DNA of 22,830 nucleotides, from positions 1 through 22,830 of the forward strand of contig JALFIK010000130.1 of assembly GCA_022776205.1 (NCBI GenBank), given 5' to 3'. Below are positions 1-7,208 of the stretch, in pieces. Made by a program: the position numbers and the translations under genes. Position 1 is the first letter of the stretch. Each line of letters starts with the position of its first letter. This stretch comes from Eubacterium sp. (GTDB lineage Bacteria > Bacillota > Clostridia > Lachnospirales > Lachnospiraceae). Below the pieces are notes generated by a model. That model saw only the letters and a program-made list of their open reading frames with translations. It was not told the DNA's origin and did not search any database.

Positions 1-329
1 TCCCGGGTAAGCTTTCTTTTACAAAACCCTGCCTCAACATTTCCCCGGACTGTGTAATTGGGAAACAGAGCATAATTCTGAAAAAGATACCCGACTCTCC
101 TTTTCTGAGGTGAAAGATTAATTCTTTTTTCCCTGTCAAAAAGAACCCGGCCATTTAGTACGATTCTTCCCTCATCCGGTGTTTCGATTCCGGCGATACA
201 TTTTAATGTCATACTTTTTCCACATCCGGATGCCCCGAGAAGACCCGTAATGTCATTTTCCAGCTCAAAATCAACGGACAGGGAAAAATCTCTTAATCTC
301 TTTTTTATATGAACCGATAATGCCATCAT
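1..329 (-). CDS. modC: Molybdate ABC transporter ATP-binding protein ModC, 3' end cut by window
   Basis: ATPase subunit that powers molybdate import by ModAB on the cytoplasmic face of the membrane. Only the first 109 codons are visible. The translation begins MMALSVHIKKRL and contains a Walker A loop GASGCGKSM at about residues 32-40, then a Q-loop FQNYALFPN near residue 88, as in the ModC/CysA/PotA importer ATPases. The ABC signature, Walker B and any C-terminal molybdate-binding (TOBE) domain lie outside the window. The start ATG overlaps the modB stop as ATGA (positions 326-329), a translational-coupling arrangement; a second ATG follows at once, so the first residue is uncertain by one codon. 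In the Walker A loop the usual Thr after GKS is Met (GKSM), a mild oddity. The ModC assignment rests on the modA and modB neighbours. Confidence 0.93.
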   Translation of the reverse strand, partial: MMALSVHIKKRLRDFSLSVDFELENDITGLLGASGCGKSMTLKCIAGIETPDEGRIVLNGRVLFDREKRINLSPQKRRVGYLFQNYALFPNYTVRGNVEAGFCKRKLTR

Positions 330-1018
330 CTGCGCCCCCTGTTTGTGTTATTCCCGACTGTCCCCGGAGTAAAGCAATTCAGGCCAACGACCACAAGGAA
401 AGAAATAGCAACAAGAATCGCCACATAGCCCCCCGCCTCTTTCATATCTCCGGAAGCAACTGCCGAATAGACGGCAAGAGGCAGAGTTCTCGTCTTTCCC
501 ACGATATTTCCCGCAATCATCGCCGTGGCACCAAATTCCCCAAGACCTCTGGCAAATGCCAGGACCGCTCCGGACACAACACCCGGCCAGGCAAGAGGAA
601 GCTGTATCTTCCAGAAAATTTTCCACTCACTCATTCCCAGAGTTCTTCCTGCCATAAGAAGATCTTCATCCACCTGCTCAAAAGCTCCCCGTGCTGCCCG
701 GTACATGAGCGGAAAAGAAATCACAACCGCTGCAAGCACTGTCGCTCCCCAGGAAAAGGCAACCTTTATGGAAAAATACTCCAGAAGAAATTTGCCGAAC
801 GGCCGCCGCATTCCAAACAAATAGAGCAAAAAGAATCCCGCCACGGTCGGCGGGAGAACTAAAGGCAGGGTAAAAAGCCCGTCCAGCACTGTTTTTACCG
901 TATGATGCCTCACACAAAATACCAGCCGGGCCGCTGCCACTCCGAGAAAAAAGGTACAGATGATACTTAAGGATGCTGTTTTCAAAGAAATCAGCACCGG
1001 AGTAAGATCCACCGTCAT
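326..1018 (-). CDS. modB: Molybdate ABC transporter permease ModB
   Basis: Inner-membrane permease of the molybdate importer, 230 aa, the usual family length. It has about five hydrophobic segments. The cytoplasmic EAA loop that docks the ATPase is visible as EQVDEDLLMAGRTLGMS onward (about residues 114-148). The family stretch GEFGATAMIAGNIVGKTRTL near residue 160 is typical of ModB rather than sulfate or phosphate permeases. The start ATG is preceded by AGAAAGGAGAGGTACC, a strong Shine-Dalgarno site. It lies 31 nt downstream of modA, and its stop overlaps the modC start by 4 nt, so modABC form one operon. The C-terminal tail (NTNRGRR) is short and basic. Confidence 0.96.
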   Translation of the reverse strand: MTVDLTPVLISLKTASLSIICTFFLGVAAARLVFCVRHHTVKTVLDGLFTLPLVLPPTVAGFFLLYLFGMRRPFGKFLLEYFSIKVAFSWGATVLAAVVISFPLMYRAARGAFEQVDEDLLMAGRTLGMSEWKIFWKIQLPLAWPGVVSGAVLAFARGLGEFGATAMIAGNIVGKTRTLPLAVYSAVASGDMKEAGGYVAILVAISFLVVVGLNCFTPGTVGNNTNRGRR

Positions 1019-1049
1019 GGTACCTCTCCTTTCTCAAATTCATGTAAAC

Positions 1050-1892
1050 TTATTTTTCGTTTAAAGTAAATCCTGCTTTTTCAAAATTCGTACCGGCTTC
1101 TGTTGTAAACAAGAAGTCCTCAAAAGCTTTTGCCGCATCCTTTTTCGACGAGGAAGATATGATACCCGCCGGATAAATGACCGGGGTCTGCATCAGAAAA
1201 TCCTCTGCAGCTTCAATCACTTCCACCTCTTTATCGTCCCCGTTGCTGTTTTCTGTCTGTGCATCGGTGGCATAGACGATTCCCGCATCTGCACTGCCTT
1301 CCGCAACCCAGCTTAACACCTGGGTTACATCGGAACCAAAGCTGGCTTTTTTCTCAACCTGATCATAAATTCCAAGCGTTGTGAGAATTTCTTTTGCATA
1401 TTTTCCCGCCGGAACACTTTCCGGATCCCCGATGGCGATTGTCTCTGCCTTCGTAATATCTTTAAAACTTTTAATATCTCCGGAATTTCCCTTCGGTGTA
1501 ATCAAAACCACATCATTTTTCAGCAGATCCTTTACCGAATCCTGCTCCACCAGCTTCTCTTCCACAAGAGCATCCATATTGGATGTGGCGGCTGACACAA
1601 AAACATCTGCATCAAGACCCGATTCAATCTGCTGCTGCAGATCTCCGGAACTTGCATAAGTTCCTTCCACAGTAATTCCCGGATTTTCCTTTTCAAATAG
1701 TGGAATCAGTTCTTCATCAAAAGTTGCCTGAAGACTTGCTGCCGCAGCAACAAGAAGCTTCGTCTCTTCTGTCGTTCCTTCCGTTGTCCCTTCCGATTCC
1801 TGTCCCTTCTTGCCGTTTGAAGTACCGCAGCCGATTAAACAGCCCGCTACAAGACACACTGCAAGTATCAATGCCCCAATCTTTTTTCTCAT
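1050..1892 (-). CDS. modA: Molybdate-binding lipoprotein ModA
   Basis: Extracellular, lipid-anchored substrate-binding protein that captures molybdate (possibly tungstate) and passes it to ModBC. The 280-aa product has a lipoprotein signal peptide with two overlapping lipobox options, LVAGC (Cys18) and LIGC (Cys22), followed by a Gly/Ser/Glu/Thr-rich linker. The mature domain carries ModA hallmarks in order: AAASL near residue 50, ASSGDLQQQIESGLDADVFV near 80-100, GDPESVPAGKYA near 155, and VLSWVAEGSADAGIVYATDA near 190-210. The start is supported by AGGAGG 6 nt upstream. It is the first gene of modABC and has its own consensus promoter upstream. Molybdate versus tungstate specificity cannot be read from sequence. 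Confidence 0.95.
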   Translation of the reverse strand: MRKKIGALILAVCLVAGCLIGCGTSNGKKGQESEGTTEGTTEETKLLVAAAASLQATFDEELIPLFEKENPGITVEGTYASSGDLQQQIESGLDADVFVSAATSNMDALVEEKLVEQDSVKDLLKNDVVLITPKGNSGDIKSFKDITKAETIAIGDPESVPAGKYAKEILTTLGIYDQVEKKASFGSDVTQVLSWVAEGSADAGIVYATDAQTENSNGDDKEVEVIEAAEDFLMQTPVIYPAGIISSSSKKDAAKAFEDFLFTTEAGTNFEKAGFTLNEK

Positions 1893-1923
1893 CTTATCCT
1901 CCTCATTGTACTGACATCAATTC

Positions 1924-1960
1924 GTTTTGTTCTGTTTTGTCATGTTTTGTTGTGTTTTAT
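1924..1960. repeat. Four 10-bp-phased direct repeats over the modA transcription start
   Basis: On the plus strand GTTTTGT occurs at 1924-1930, 1934-1940 and 1944-1950, and GTTTTAT at 1954-1960: four copies at an exact 10-bp period. The last copy overlaps the -10 box by two bases and the rest cover about +1 to +30. One copy per helical turn places all sites on one DNA face, as expected for an operator bound by an oligomeric repressor. The neighbouring HTH/molybdate-domain regulator is the obvious candidate; this is inference. Confidence 0.6.
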
Positions 1961-1987
1961 TATATTTTAGAACTATTGCCTTGTCAA
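1959..1987 (-). promoter_or_regulatory. Consensus SigA promoter of modABC
   Basis: On the minus strand TTGACA (1987-1982), exactly 17 bp, then TATAAT (1964-1959): a perfect match to the housekeeping consensus in both hexamers and spacing. Transcription should start near 1952, giving a leader of about 60 nt before modA. The -35 box is about 22 nt past the stop codon of the upstream regulator gene, so modABC can be expressed separately from it. Such a strong promoter suggests control by repression. Confidence 0.88.
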
Positions 1988-2008
1988 TAGAGAAGAGAGA
2001 AAAAACAT

Positions 2009-2950
2009 CTAATCGCGATATATAATTTTTCCCATATCTGTAGTATCATAGCCTCCCAGGCCTTCGACTTCTTTTCGGTAATCTTCCGAGCGGATGACAG
2101 AAACCATCTTCTGATACAATTCTTTTTCAAAATCTTCTTTTCGGATGATAAGATCGTACGATTCATTCTGTACAAATAAGAAATCGATTCCCTCAACAGA
2201 ACGACTATGTTTTTCACTTCCCAGGGCAACATCCGCCTCGCCCCGGTTCACTGCTGCCGCTGCCTCCAGATGGGAATTAACCACATGATCATATCCACTG
2301 ACCTCCAAAGGACGAATTCCATATACCCGAAGCTTCTCATCAAGAAGCACCCGGACACCACTTCCCGGCTCCCTGTTTACTATCGTGACATCCGGCCGCC
2401 TTAAATCCTGAAAATCCCGGATTTTTTTCGGATTTCCTTTTTTGACATAAAACCCTTCTTTTCTTTTCAGAAGATGAAGAACGACCACATCCATACCAGG
2501 AAGCATGCCGGAAATATAGGGGATATTGTAACTATTCGTCTTTCCGTGCCACAGATGAGCTGTCGCCATATCCACTTCTCCCTGATACATGGCATACAGG
2601 CCGTTGTAACTTCCCTTATATGAGCGCAGTACCGACACGCCATCCAGTATCCGGTTCAGACGGTCCGCCAGCAGATCAAGAACCAGATCCTGTCCGCAGA
2701 GAATAATCCTGTCTTCGTTTTGTCCGAAACTTTTCTCTTCCTTAAAGATTACTTCCTTCGTTCCCGTCATCTCTGACATCCCAGCCTGTTTTCCGTACTG
2801 AATATAGTAATCAAGATCTTCCTTGCGGATGCGAAGCTGTTTTCCAAGCTTGGAAGCCTTAACATCGCCCCGTTTTATCATTTCATAGACGGTATTCTTT
2901 TTTACTTTTAAAATTTCCGCTGTTTCTTTTACAGTAAGTAAATTTTCCAT
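2009..2950 (-). CDS. HTH (excisionase-type) plus molybdate-binding-like domain transcriptional regulator
   Basis: Probable one-component regulator of 313 aa. Residues 1-50 form an excisionase/MerR-like winged HTH: TVKETAEILKVKKNTVYEMI, then a recognition wing with KLGKQLRIRKEDLDYYI. Residues about 85-300 match the periplasmic-binding-protein-like domain (PBP_like family, COG1910) that is found fused to HTH domains and to MoeA; visible hallmarks are EVDMATAHLWHG, NREPGSGVRVLLDEKL and AAAAVNRGEADVALG. There is no signal peptide, so the ligand domain is cytoplasmic, consistent with sensing imported molybdate or tungstate. The start ATG overlaps the stop of the upstream decarboxylase gene as TAATG, with GAAGGA upstream as a ribosome binding site. 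modABC lies directly downstream, so mod control is the best guess. The ligand is not proven. Confidence 0.88.
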   Translation of the reverse strand: MENLLTVKETAEILKVKKNTVYEMIKRGDVKASKLGKQLRIRKEDLDYYIQYGKQAGMSEMTGTKEVIFKEEKSFGQNEDRIILCGQDLVLDLLADRLNRILDGVSVLRSYKGSYNGLYAMYQGEVDMATAHLWHGKTNSYNIPYISGMLPGMDVVVLHLLKRKEGFYVKKGNPKKIRDFQDLRRPDVTIVNREPGSGVRVLLDEKLRVYGIRPLEVSGYDHVVNSHLEAAAAVNRGEADVALGSEKHSRSVEGIDFLFVQNESYDLIIRKEDFEKELYQKMVSVIRSEDYRKEVEGLGGYDTTDMGKIIYRD

Positions 2951-4203
2951 TAAAAATCAAATCCTTCAATAGTTGCAAAATAATCTTCCGGTGTTTCTGC
3001 CCGTCGGATCATTTTTGTGGAGCCATCTTCCTTCAGAAGAATTTCCGCACTCCGGAGCCTTCCATTATAGTTGTAACCCATGGAAAAACCGTGGGCTCCT
3101 GTATCGTGAATCACGAGAAGATCCCCCATATCAATTTTCGGAAGTTTTCTGTCGATGGCAAATTTATCGTTGTTCTCGCAAAGGGAACCAACCACATCGT
3201 ACATGTGATCACATGGTTCGTTCTCCTTTCCCATTACTGTGATATGGTGATAAGCGCCGTACATAGCCGGGCGCATCAGGTTTGCGGCACAGGCATCCAC
3301 ACCAATATATTCTTTGTAAGTATGTTTTTCATGGATGGCTTTCACCACAAGATGTCCGTTCGGACCTAACATATATCGACCAAGCTCAGTATAAATGGCC
3401 ACATCACCCATTCCGGCCGGAACCAGAATTTCTTCATAAGCCTTACGGACACCCTCTCCGATGGCAAAAATATCATTTGGTTCTTTATCCGGAGTATACG
3501 GAATTCCCACACCGCCGGACAGATTAATAAATCCGATGTGAACACCGAGATTTTCCTTAAGTTCCACAGCCAGATTAAATAAGATAGAGGCAAGTACCGG
3601 ATAATATTCGTTTGATACTGTGTTACTTGCCAGGAAGGAGTGGATTCCAAACTCTTTCACACCCTCCCGTTTCAGACGCTTAAAGGCTTCAAAAATCTGC
3701 GGTTTCGTCATTCCATATTTGGCATCCCCCGGATTGTCCATAATATCGGTTCCCAGGGAGAAAATTCCACCCGGATTATATCGGCAACAGATTCTTTCCG
3801 GAATACCACAGGCTTCTTTCAAAAAGTCAATATGTGTAATATCATCCAGGTTGATAATCGCATTCAGTTTCTTCGCAAGAACAAACTCTTCTGCCGGAGT
3901 TTCATTAGAAGAAAACATGATGGAGTTCCCATCTGCAAAACCACAGCGGTCACTCATCATCAGTTCTGTCAGAGAAGAGCAGTCCGTTCCGCAGCCTTCC
4001 TCTTTTAATATCTTAAGAATTGCCGGGGTAGGTGTTGCCTTCACTGCGAAATATTCCTTAAATCCCTTATTCCAGGAAAATGCTTCATTTAAATTCCGGG
4101 CGGTCTGCCGGATTCCCTTCTCATCATATAAATGAAATGGTGTCGGATATTTCTCCACAATTTTATCTAACTGTTCTTTCGTCACAAAAGGTTTCTTTTC
4201 CAT
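2950..4203 (-). CDS. lysA: Diaminopimelate decarboxylase-like PLP enzyme (divergent LysA)
   Basis: Fold-type III PLP-dependent decarboxylase, 417 aa, normal for LysA, which converts meso-diaminopimelate to lysine. The PLP lysine is Lys55 in YFAVKATPTP. The glycine loop SGGVGIPY (about 229-236), the GRYMLGP phosphate/substrate region (275-281) and the dimer-partner motif LCENND (341-346) are present. Several usual motifs are altered: the HIGSQ-type loop reads HSFLASN (188-194), EPGR reads ELGR, CESGD reads CENND, and the late GAY motif reads GAH. These changes suggest a distinct LysA subfamily or a related substrate. The start follows GAGAAAGGA and lies 1 nt after the trmB stop; the 3' end overlaps the next gene by 1 nt. 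The decarboxylase call is firm; lysine as product is likely but not certain. Confidence 0.82.
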   Translation of the reverse strand: MEKKPFVTKEQLDKIVEKYPTPFHLYDEKGIRQTARNLNEAFSWNKGFKEYFAVKATPTPAILKILKEEGCGTDCSSLTELMMSDRCGFADGNSIMFSSNETPAEEFVLAKKLNAIINLDDITHIDFLKEACGIPERICCRYNPGGIFSLGTDIMDNPGDAKYGMTKPQIFEAFKRLKREGVKEFGIHSFLASNTVSNEYYPVLASILFNLAVELKENLGVHIGFINLSGGVGIPYTPDKEPNDIFAIGEGVRKAYEEILVPAGMGDVAIYTELGRYMLGPNGHLVVKAIHEKHTYKEYIGVDACAANLMRPAMYGAYHHITVMGKENEPCDHMYDVVGSLCENNDKFAIDRKLPKIDMGDLLVIHDTGAHGFSMGYNYNGRLRSAEILLKEDGSTKMIRRAETPEDYFATIEGFDF

Positions 4204-4204
4204 T

Positions 4205-4906
4205 TTATTCTTGTCCTTTCTCTTCCATCTGAATCAGCTTAATCTCGTTGGCCAGGGCATCTTTTAAAAGTCTGACAAGATTCGGATTCTCCGAATAAAG
4301 ACAGGTACTGTCTCTCTCCTCAGGCATCTCGCCGGTAAGTGCATAACAGGAGTCAGTGATCAAACGAATCTGTCCATCATTCCGTTCCGTCCCGTAAACA
4401 ATTGCTCCGTCCAGCTGATAGGGCGCTTTCGTAATCAGAACGACTTTCTTTCCTTCTTTAGTAAGCGCCGAAAGTTCCGGCCGGAACAGCTCTGCTACCT
4501 TAGGAGATACAGAAAGATATACTCTCTCCCTTGTCTCATTTAACATCGTGCGGAATTTATCTTCCACATGACGTCTTCCCCGTATGGTAAGGTAGCTTTC
4601 GTCCCTCTTTGTCCTCTCCGGAATCTGATTTACAAGATGAACAGACAGCTCTTCCAAATAATGAAGTTTATTTTTACAAAATTCTTTCACCGCTACGGCA
4701 TGGTACTTCACTGACTGTTCCTGGGCCACAAATGCGGCACCTTTCTCCACCAGACCGGCAAGCGCGGCATAGGAATTGGAACGGGAAATACCGATTCTCT
4801 TTGCCGCTTCGTAACCGCTTAATGCTCCCTCCGTAAGGAGAAGGAGGTAAATCCTTGCCTCCTGCCGGGTCAGACCGAAATTCATAAGTAACTCAACGTT
4901 GTCCAT
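4205..4906 (-). CDS. TrmB-family transcriptional regulator
   Basis: DNA-binding regulator of 233 aa. Residues 1-70 form the TrmB winged HTH (NFGLTRQEARIYLLLLTEG, then SGYEAAKRIGISRSNSYAAL and a wing containing GAAFVAQEQSVKYHAV). Residues about 110-225 resemble the PLD-like effector part of TrmB proteins (RERVYLSVSPKVAEL). TrmB proteins classically sense sugars, but the ligand here is unknown. The gene heads a tightly packed operon with the decarboxylase (1-nt gap) and the HTH/molybdate-domain regulator. The start has GAGGGAAGA just upstream. A strong promoter precedes it, with an inverted repeat over the start of transcription that suggests autoregulation. Confidence 0.85.
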   Translation of the reverse strand: MDNVELLMNFGLTRQEARIYLLLLTEGALSGYEAAKRIGISRSNSYAALAGLVEKGAAFVAQEQSVKYHAVAVKEFCKNKLHYLEELSVHLVNQIPERTKRDESYLTIRGRRHVEDKFRTMLNETRERVYLSVSPKVAELFRPELSALTKEGKKVVLITKAPYQLDGAIVYGTERNDGQIRLITDSCYALTGEMPEERDSTCLYSENPNLVRLLKDALANEIKLIQMEEKGQE

Positions 4907-4938
4907 TCTTCCCTCGCATTCTGTCTTCAGAATATATA

Positions 4939-4960
4939 AGTAGTATTATTCAGTACCACT
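4939..4960. promoter_or_regulatory. Inverted repeat overlapping the trmB -10 box and +1 (candidate operator)
   Basis: Arms AGTAGTATT (4939-4947) and AGTGGTACT (reverse complement of 4952-4960) match at 7 of 9 positions around a 4-bp centre. The site covers the last three bases of the -10 box and the predicted transcription start. That position is typical for a repressor site, most simply the TrmB-family protein encoded just downstream. Binding is inferred. Confidence 0.5.
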
Positions 4961-4986
4961 ATAAACAAAAAAAGGAAATTTGTCAA
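4958..4986 (-). promoter_or_regulatory. SigA promoter of the trmB-lysA-regulator operon
   Basis: Minus strand TTGACA (4986-4981), 17-bp spacer, TATAGT (4963-4958). The -35 box is a perfect match and begins 10 nt after the maf stop codon. No terminator separates it from maf, so read-through from maf may add to expression. Predicted start near 4951, giving a leader of about 45 nt. Confidence 0.8.
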
Positions 4987-4995
4987 CCGCGCTTC

Positions 4996-5574
4996 TTATT
5001 TTTCACCGAACATATCCTGCATTTCATGATAAACTCTGCACACAGGCAGACCAACCACATTATAATAATCTCCCCGGATTCCGCGGATAAATACTGCAGC
5101 TTTTCCCTGAATTCCGTAAGCACCTGCTTTATCCAGCGGTTCGCCCGATTTCACATAGGCTCTAATCTCCTGTTCTGTCATTTCTGTCATCTCCACTTCC
5201 GTACATTCATGGAATACTTTTTGTGCAACGCATTTTCCCTCCCGAAGCATGAAAAGCGCCACCCCGGTATAAACCTGATGAGTTCTTCCAGAAATAGACA
5301 AAAGCATTTCCACAGCTTCTTCTTTGTCTTTTGGCTTACCAAGAGTCTTTCCGTCTTTTACTACAATCGTATCCGCTCCAATCACCAGACAATCTTCCTT
5401 TTGCAGGTCAAAAACTGCCTTTGCTTTCCTCTGTGCCAGCTCCTCCACCAGCTTTTCCGGGACCTCTTCTTCCACATTTTCATCCGCATTACTCACCTGT
5501 ACCGTAAAATCAAATCCGGTCCGGGAAAGAAGCTCTCTTCTCCTCGGTGATCCGGAAGCTAAAATTATTTTCAT
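4996..5574 (-). CDS. maf: Maf-family nucleotide pyrophosphatase
   Basis: Cytoplasmic house-cleaning enzyme that hydrolyses dTTP/UTP or modified nucleotides to monophosphates and has been linked to septum formation. At 192 aa it has the normal length. The N-terminal substrate loop LASGSPRRRELL (residues 5-16), the GADTIVVKDGKTLGKPKD block (about 66-83) and the C-terminal stretch DKAGAYGIQGKAAVF followed by NVVGLPV are all characteristic. The set resembles the YhdE/Maf subgroup more than the YceF one, which is a tentative reading. The start has GAGGAAAAATC upstream. It has its own promoter directly after the gltBD terminator, so it is a separate transcription unit. Confidence 0.93.
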   Translation of the reverse strand: MKIILASGSPRRRELLSRTGFDFTVQVSNADENVEEEVPEKLVEELAQRKAKAVFDLQKEDCLVIGADTIVVKDGKTLGKPKDKEEAVEMLLSISGRTHQVYTGVALFMLREGKCVAQKVFHECTEVEMTEMTEQEIRAYVKSGEPLDKAGAYGIQGKAAVFIRGIRGDYYNVVGLPVCRVYHEMQDMFGEK

Positions 5575-5606
5575 GATTTTTCCTCTTTCCTTATTATTCT
5601 ATTTGG

Positions 5607-5635
5607 ATTATACCTGTTTTATTGTTTTTTTCCAA
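5607..5635 (-). promoter_or_regulatory. Candidate promoter of maf
   Basis: Minus strand TTGGAA (5635-5630), 17 bp, TATAAT (5612-5607). The -10 box is perfect and the -35 box matches 4 of 6. It starts right after the T-tract of the gltBD terminator, so terminator and promoter are back to back. Confidence 0.62.
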
Positions 5636-5636
5636 T

Positions 5637-5675
5637 AAAAAAGGCCACTACATTTTAAAATGTAATGACCTTTTT
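5637..5675 (-). terminator. Rho-independent terminator of gltBD
   Basis: Long hairpin centred on the palindrome ACATTTTAAAATGT with flanking GG/CC arms and a run of T. In the minus-strand RNA every non-Watson-Crick position is a G-U pair, whereas the plus-strand RNA would have C-A mismatches, so the signal serves the minus strand. It begins about 37 nt after the gltD stop. The A-tract on the 5' side makes it partly bidirectional in form, but no plus-strand gene ends here. Confidence 0.85.
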
Positions 5676-5711
5676 CCTTCATTTAGTTCTTGATATGACT
5701 GAGCAGAAATC

Positions 5712-7196
5712 TTATAAGTTGGAATATCCCATAAGTGCAGTATCCACTTCTCTTGCACAATCATAACCTTCACGGATTGCCCAAACGACAAGAGACTGTC
5801 CTCTGTGCATATCTCCCGCAGTGAAGACTTTATCCACATTTGTTTTATAATGGCCCTCTTCCGTCTTCACATTCGTACGCTGATTGACATCAACGCCAAA
5901 GGCCTTTGTAACATACGGCTGGCTTCCAAGGAAACCTGCAGCAATCAGGACAAGATCTACCGGAACTTCATACTCGCTTCCGGCAACTTCCGCCATAACG
6001 TTTCTCTTCGCCTTTTTGTCATATTTACTCTCAAGCTTCACCAGTCTGGCTTTACATACCTCCCCTTTTTCATTGGCAATAAATTCCTTGACTGTCGTCT
6101 GATATACACGGGGATCTTTTCCAAATACCGCGATAGCTTCCTCCTGGCCGTAATCGGTTTTACAAACCTTCGGCCATTCCGGCCATGGATTATCCGCCTG
6201 TCGCTCATCCGGCAGTTTCGGCATCATCTCCAGCTGAATCAGGCTCTTACATCCTAAACGGATTGAAGTTCCCACACAGTCATTTCCCGTATCTCCGCCG
6301 CCAATGACCATAACATTTTTCCCTTTGGCATCGATATATTTTTTATCGGTAAAATTGGAATCTAAGAGGCTCTTTGTCGCTGCCTTTAGATAATCAACAG
6401 CAAAATAGATTCCCTTGCTCTTACGTCCCGGCACTTTAATATCCCTTGGATTAGAGGCACCACAGCATAAAACAATGGCATCATATTCTTTTTTCAGATC
6501 CTGGACCTTAACATCCACACCGACATCCACACCGGTCTTAAAAACAACGCCCTCTTTTTCCATCAGATCTGCACGTCTTTTCACATAAGTTTTTTCCAGT
6601 TTCATATTTGGAATACCATACATTAAAAGTCCACCCACGCGGTCAGAGCGTTCGTAAACCGTCACAAGATGACCACGGTGGTTTAAATAATCCGCCACGC
6701 ACAGACCGGAAGGCCCGGAACCGACGACCGCAACCTTCTTACCTGTTCTTACTTCCGGCGGTTCCGGTTTAATAAGACCACGTTCAAAAGCTCTCTCAAT
6801 AATGCTTAATTCCTTTTCCTTAATATTTACCGGATCTCCGTTTAAGTTACAGGTACATCCCACCTCACAAGGATGCGGGCATACACGTCCCGTAAATTCA
6901 GGAAATGGATTGGTCTTTCTTAAACGGTAAAATGCCTCATCCCAGTTTCCGGTATATGTGGCATCATTCCACTCAGGAATCAGGTTATTCAGTGGACAAC
7001 CTGTCACCATTCCCTTGATCAGAATACCGGACTGGCAAAACGGTACACCACAGTTCATGCACCGGGCACCCTGCCTCTCCTGTTCTTTTTTGGACAGGGG
7101 AGTATGAAATTCATTAAAATGTTTAATACGTTTTAACGGCGCTTCAGCCACGCTTTCTTTCCGTTCATATTCTAAAAATCCAGTTGGTTTTCCCAC
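5712..7196 (-). CDS. gltD: Glutamate synthase small subunit (NADPH, GltD)
   Basis: Flavoprotein subunit that takes electrons from NADPH and feeds them through Fe-S clusters to GltB. The 494-aa length fits bacterial GltD. The N-terminal cysteines for two 4Fe-4S clusters are visible: CMNCGVPFC (46-54), Cys67, and CPHPCEVGCTC (106-116). The FAD-binding GSGPSG motif lies near residue 157 and the NADPH-binding GGGDTGND motif near 297. The C-terminal FTAGDMHRGQSLVVWAIREG is the FAD-binding end of the family. The start codon is GTG, with AGGAGG overlapping the gltB stop region; only 12 nt separate the genes, so they are co-translated. A terminator follows the stop. Confidence 0.97.
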   Translation of the reverse strand: MGKPTGFLEYERKESVAEAPLKRIKHFNEFHTPLSKKEQERQGARCMNCGVPFCQSGILIKGMVTGCPLNNLIPEWNDATYTGNWDEAFYRLRKTNPFPEFTGRVCPHPCEVGCTCNLNGDPVNIKEKELSIIERAFERGLIKPEPPEVRTGKKVAVVGSGPSGLCVADYLNHRGHLVTVYERSDRVGGLLMYGIPNMKLEKTYVKRRADLMEKEGVVFKTGVDVGVDVKVQDLKKEYDAIVLCCGASNPRDIKVPGRKSKGIYFAVDYLKAATKSLLDSNFTDKKYIDAKGKNVMVIGGGDTGNDCVGTSIRLGCKSLIQLEMMPKLPDERQADNPWPEWPKVCKTDYGQEEAIAVFGKDPRVYQTTVKEFIANEKGEVCKARLVKLESKYDKKAKRNVMAEVAGSEYEVPVDLVLIAAGFLGSQPYVTKAFGVDVNQRTNVKTEEGHYKTNVDKVFTAGDMHRGQSLVVWAIREGYDCAREVDTALMGYSNL

Positions 7197-7208
7197 AGCG
7201 CTCTCCTC

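Noticed and set aside
320..862. 180-codon plus-strand frame opposite modB
   Set aside because: It is fully antisense to modB, has no family match or ribosome binding site, and modB is a clear gene.
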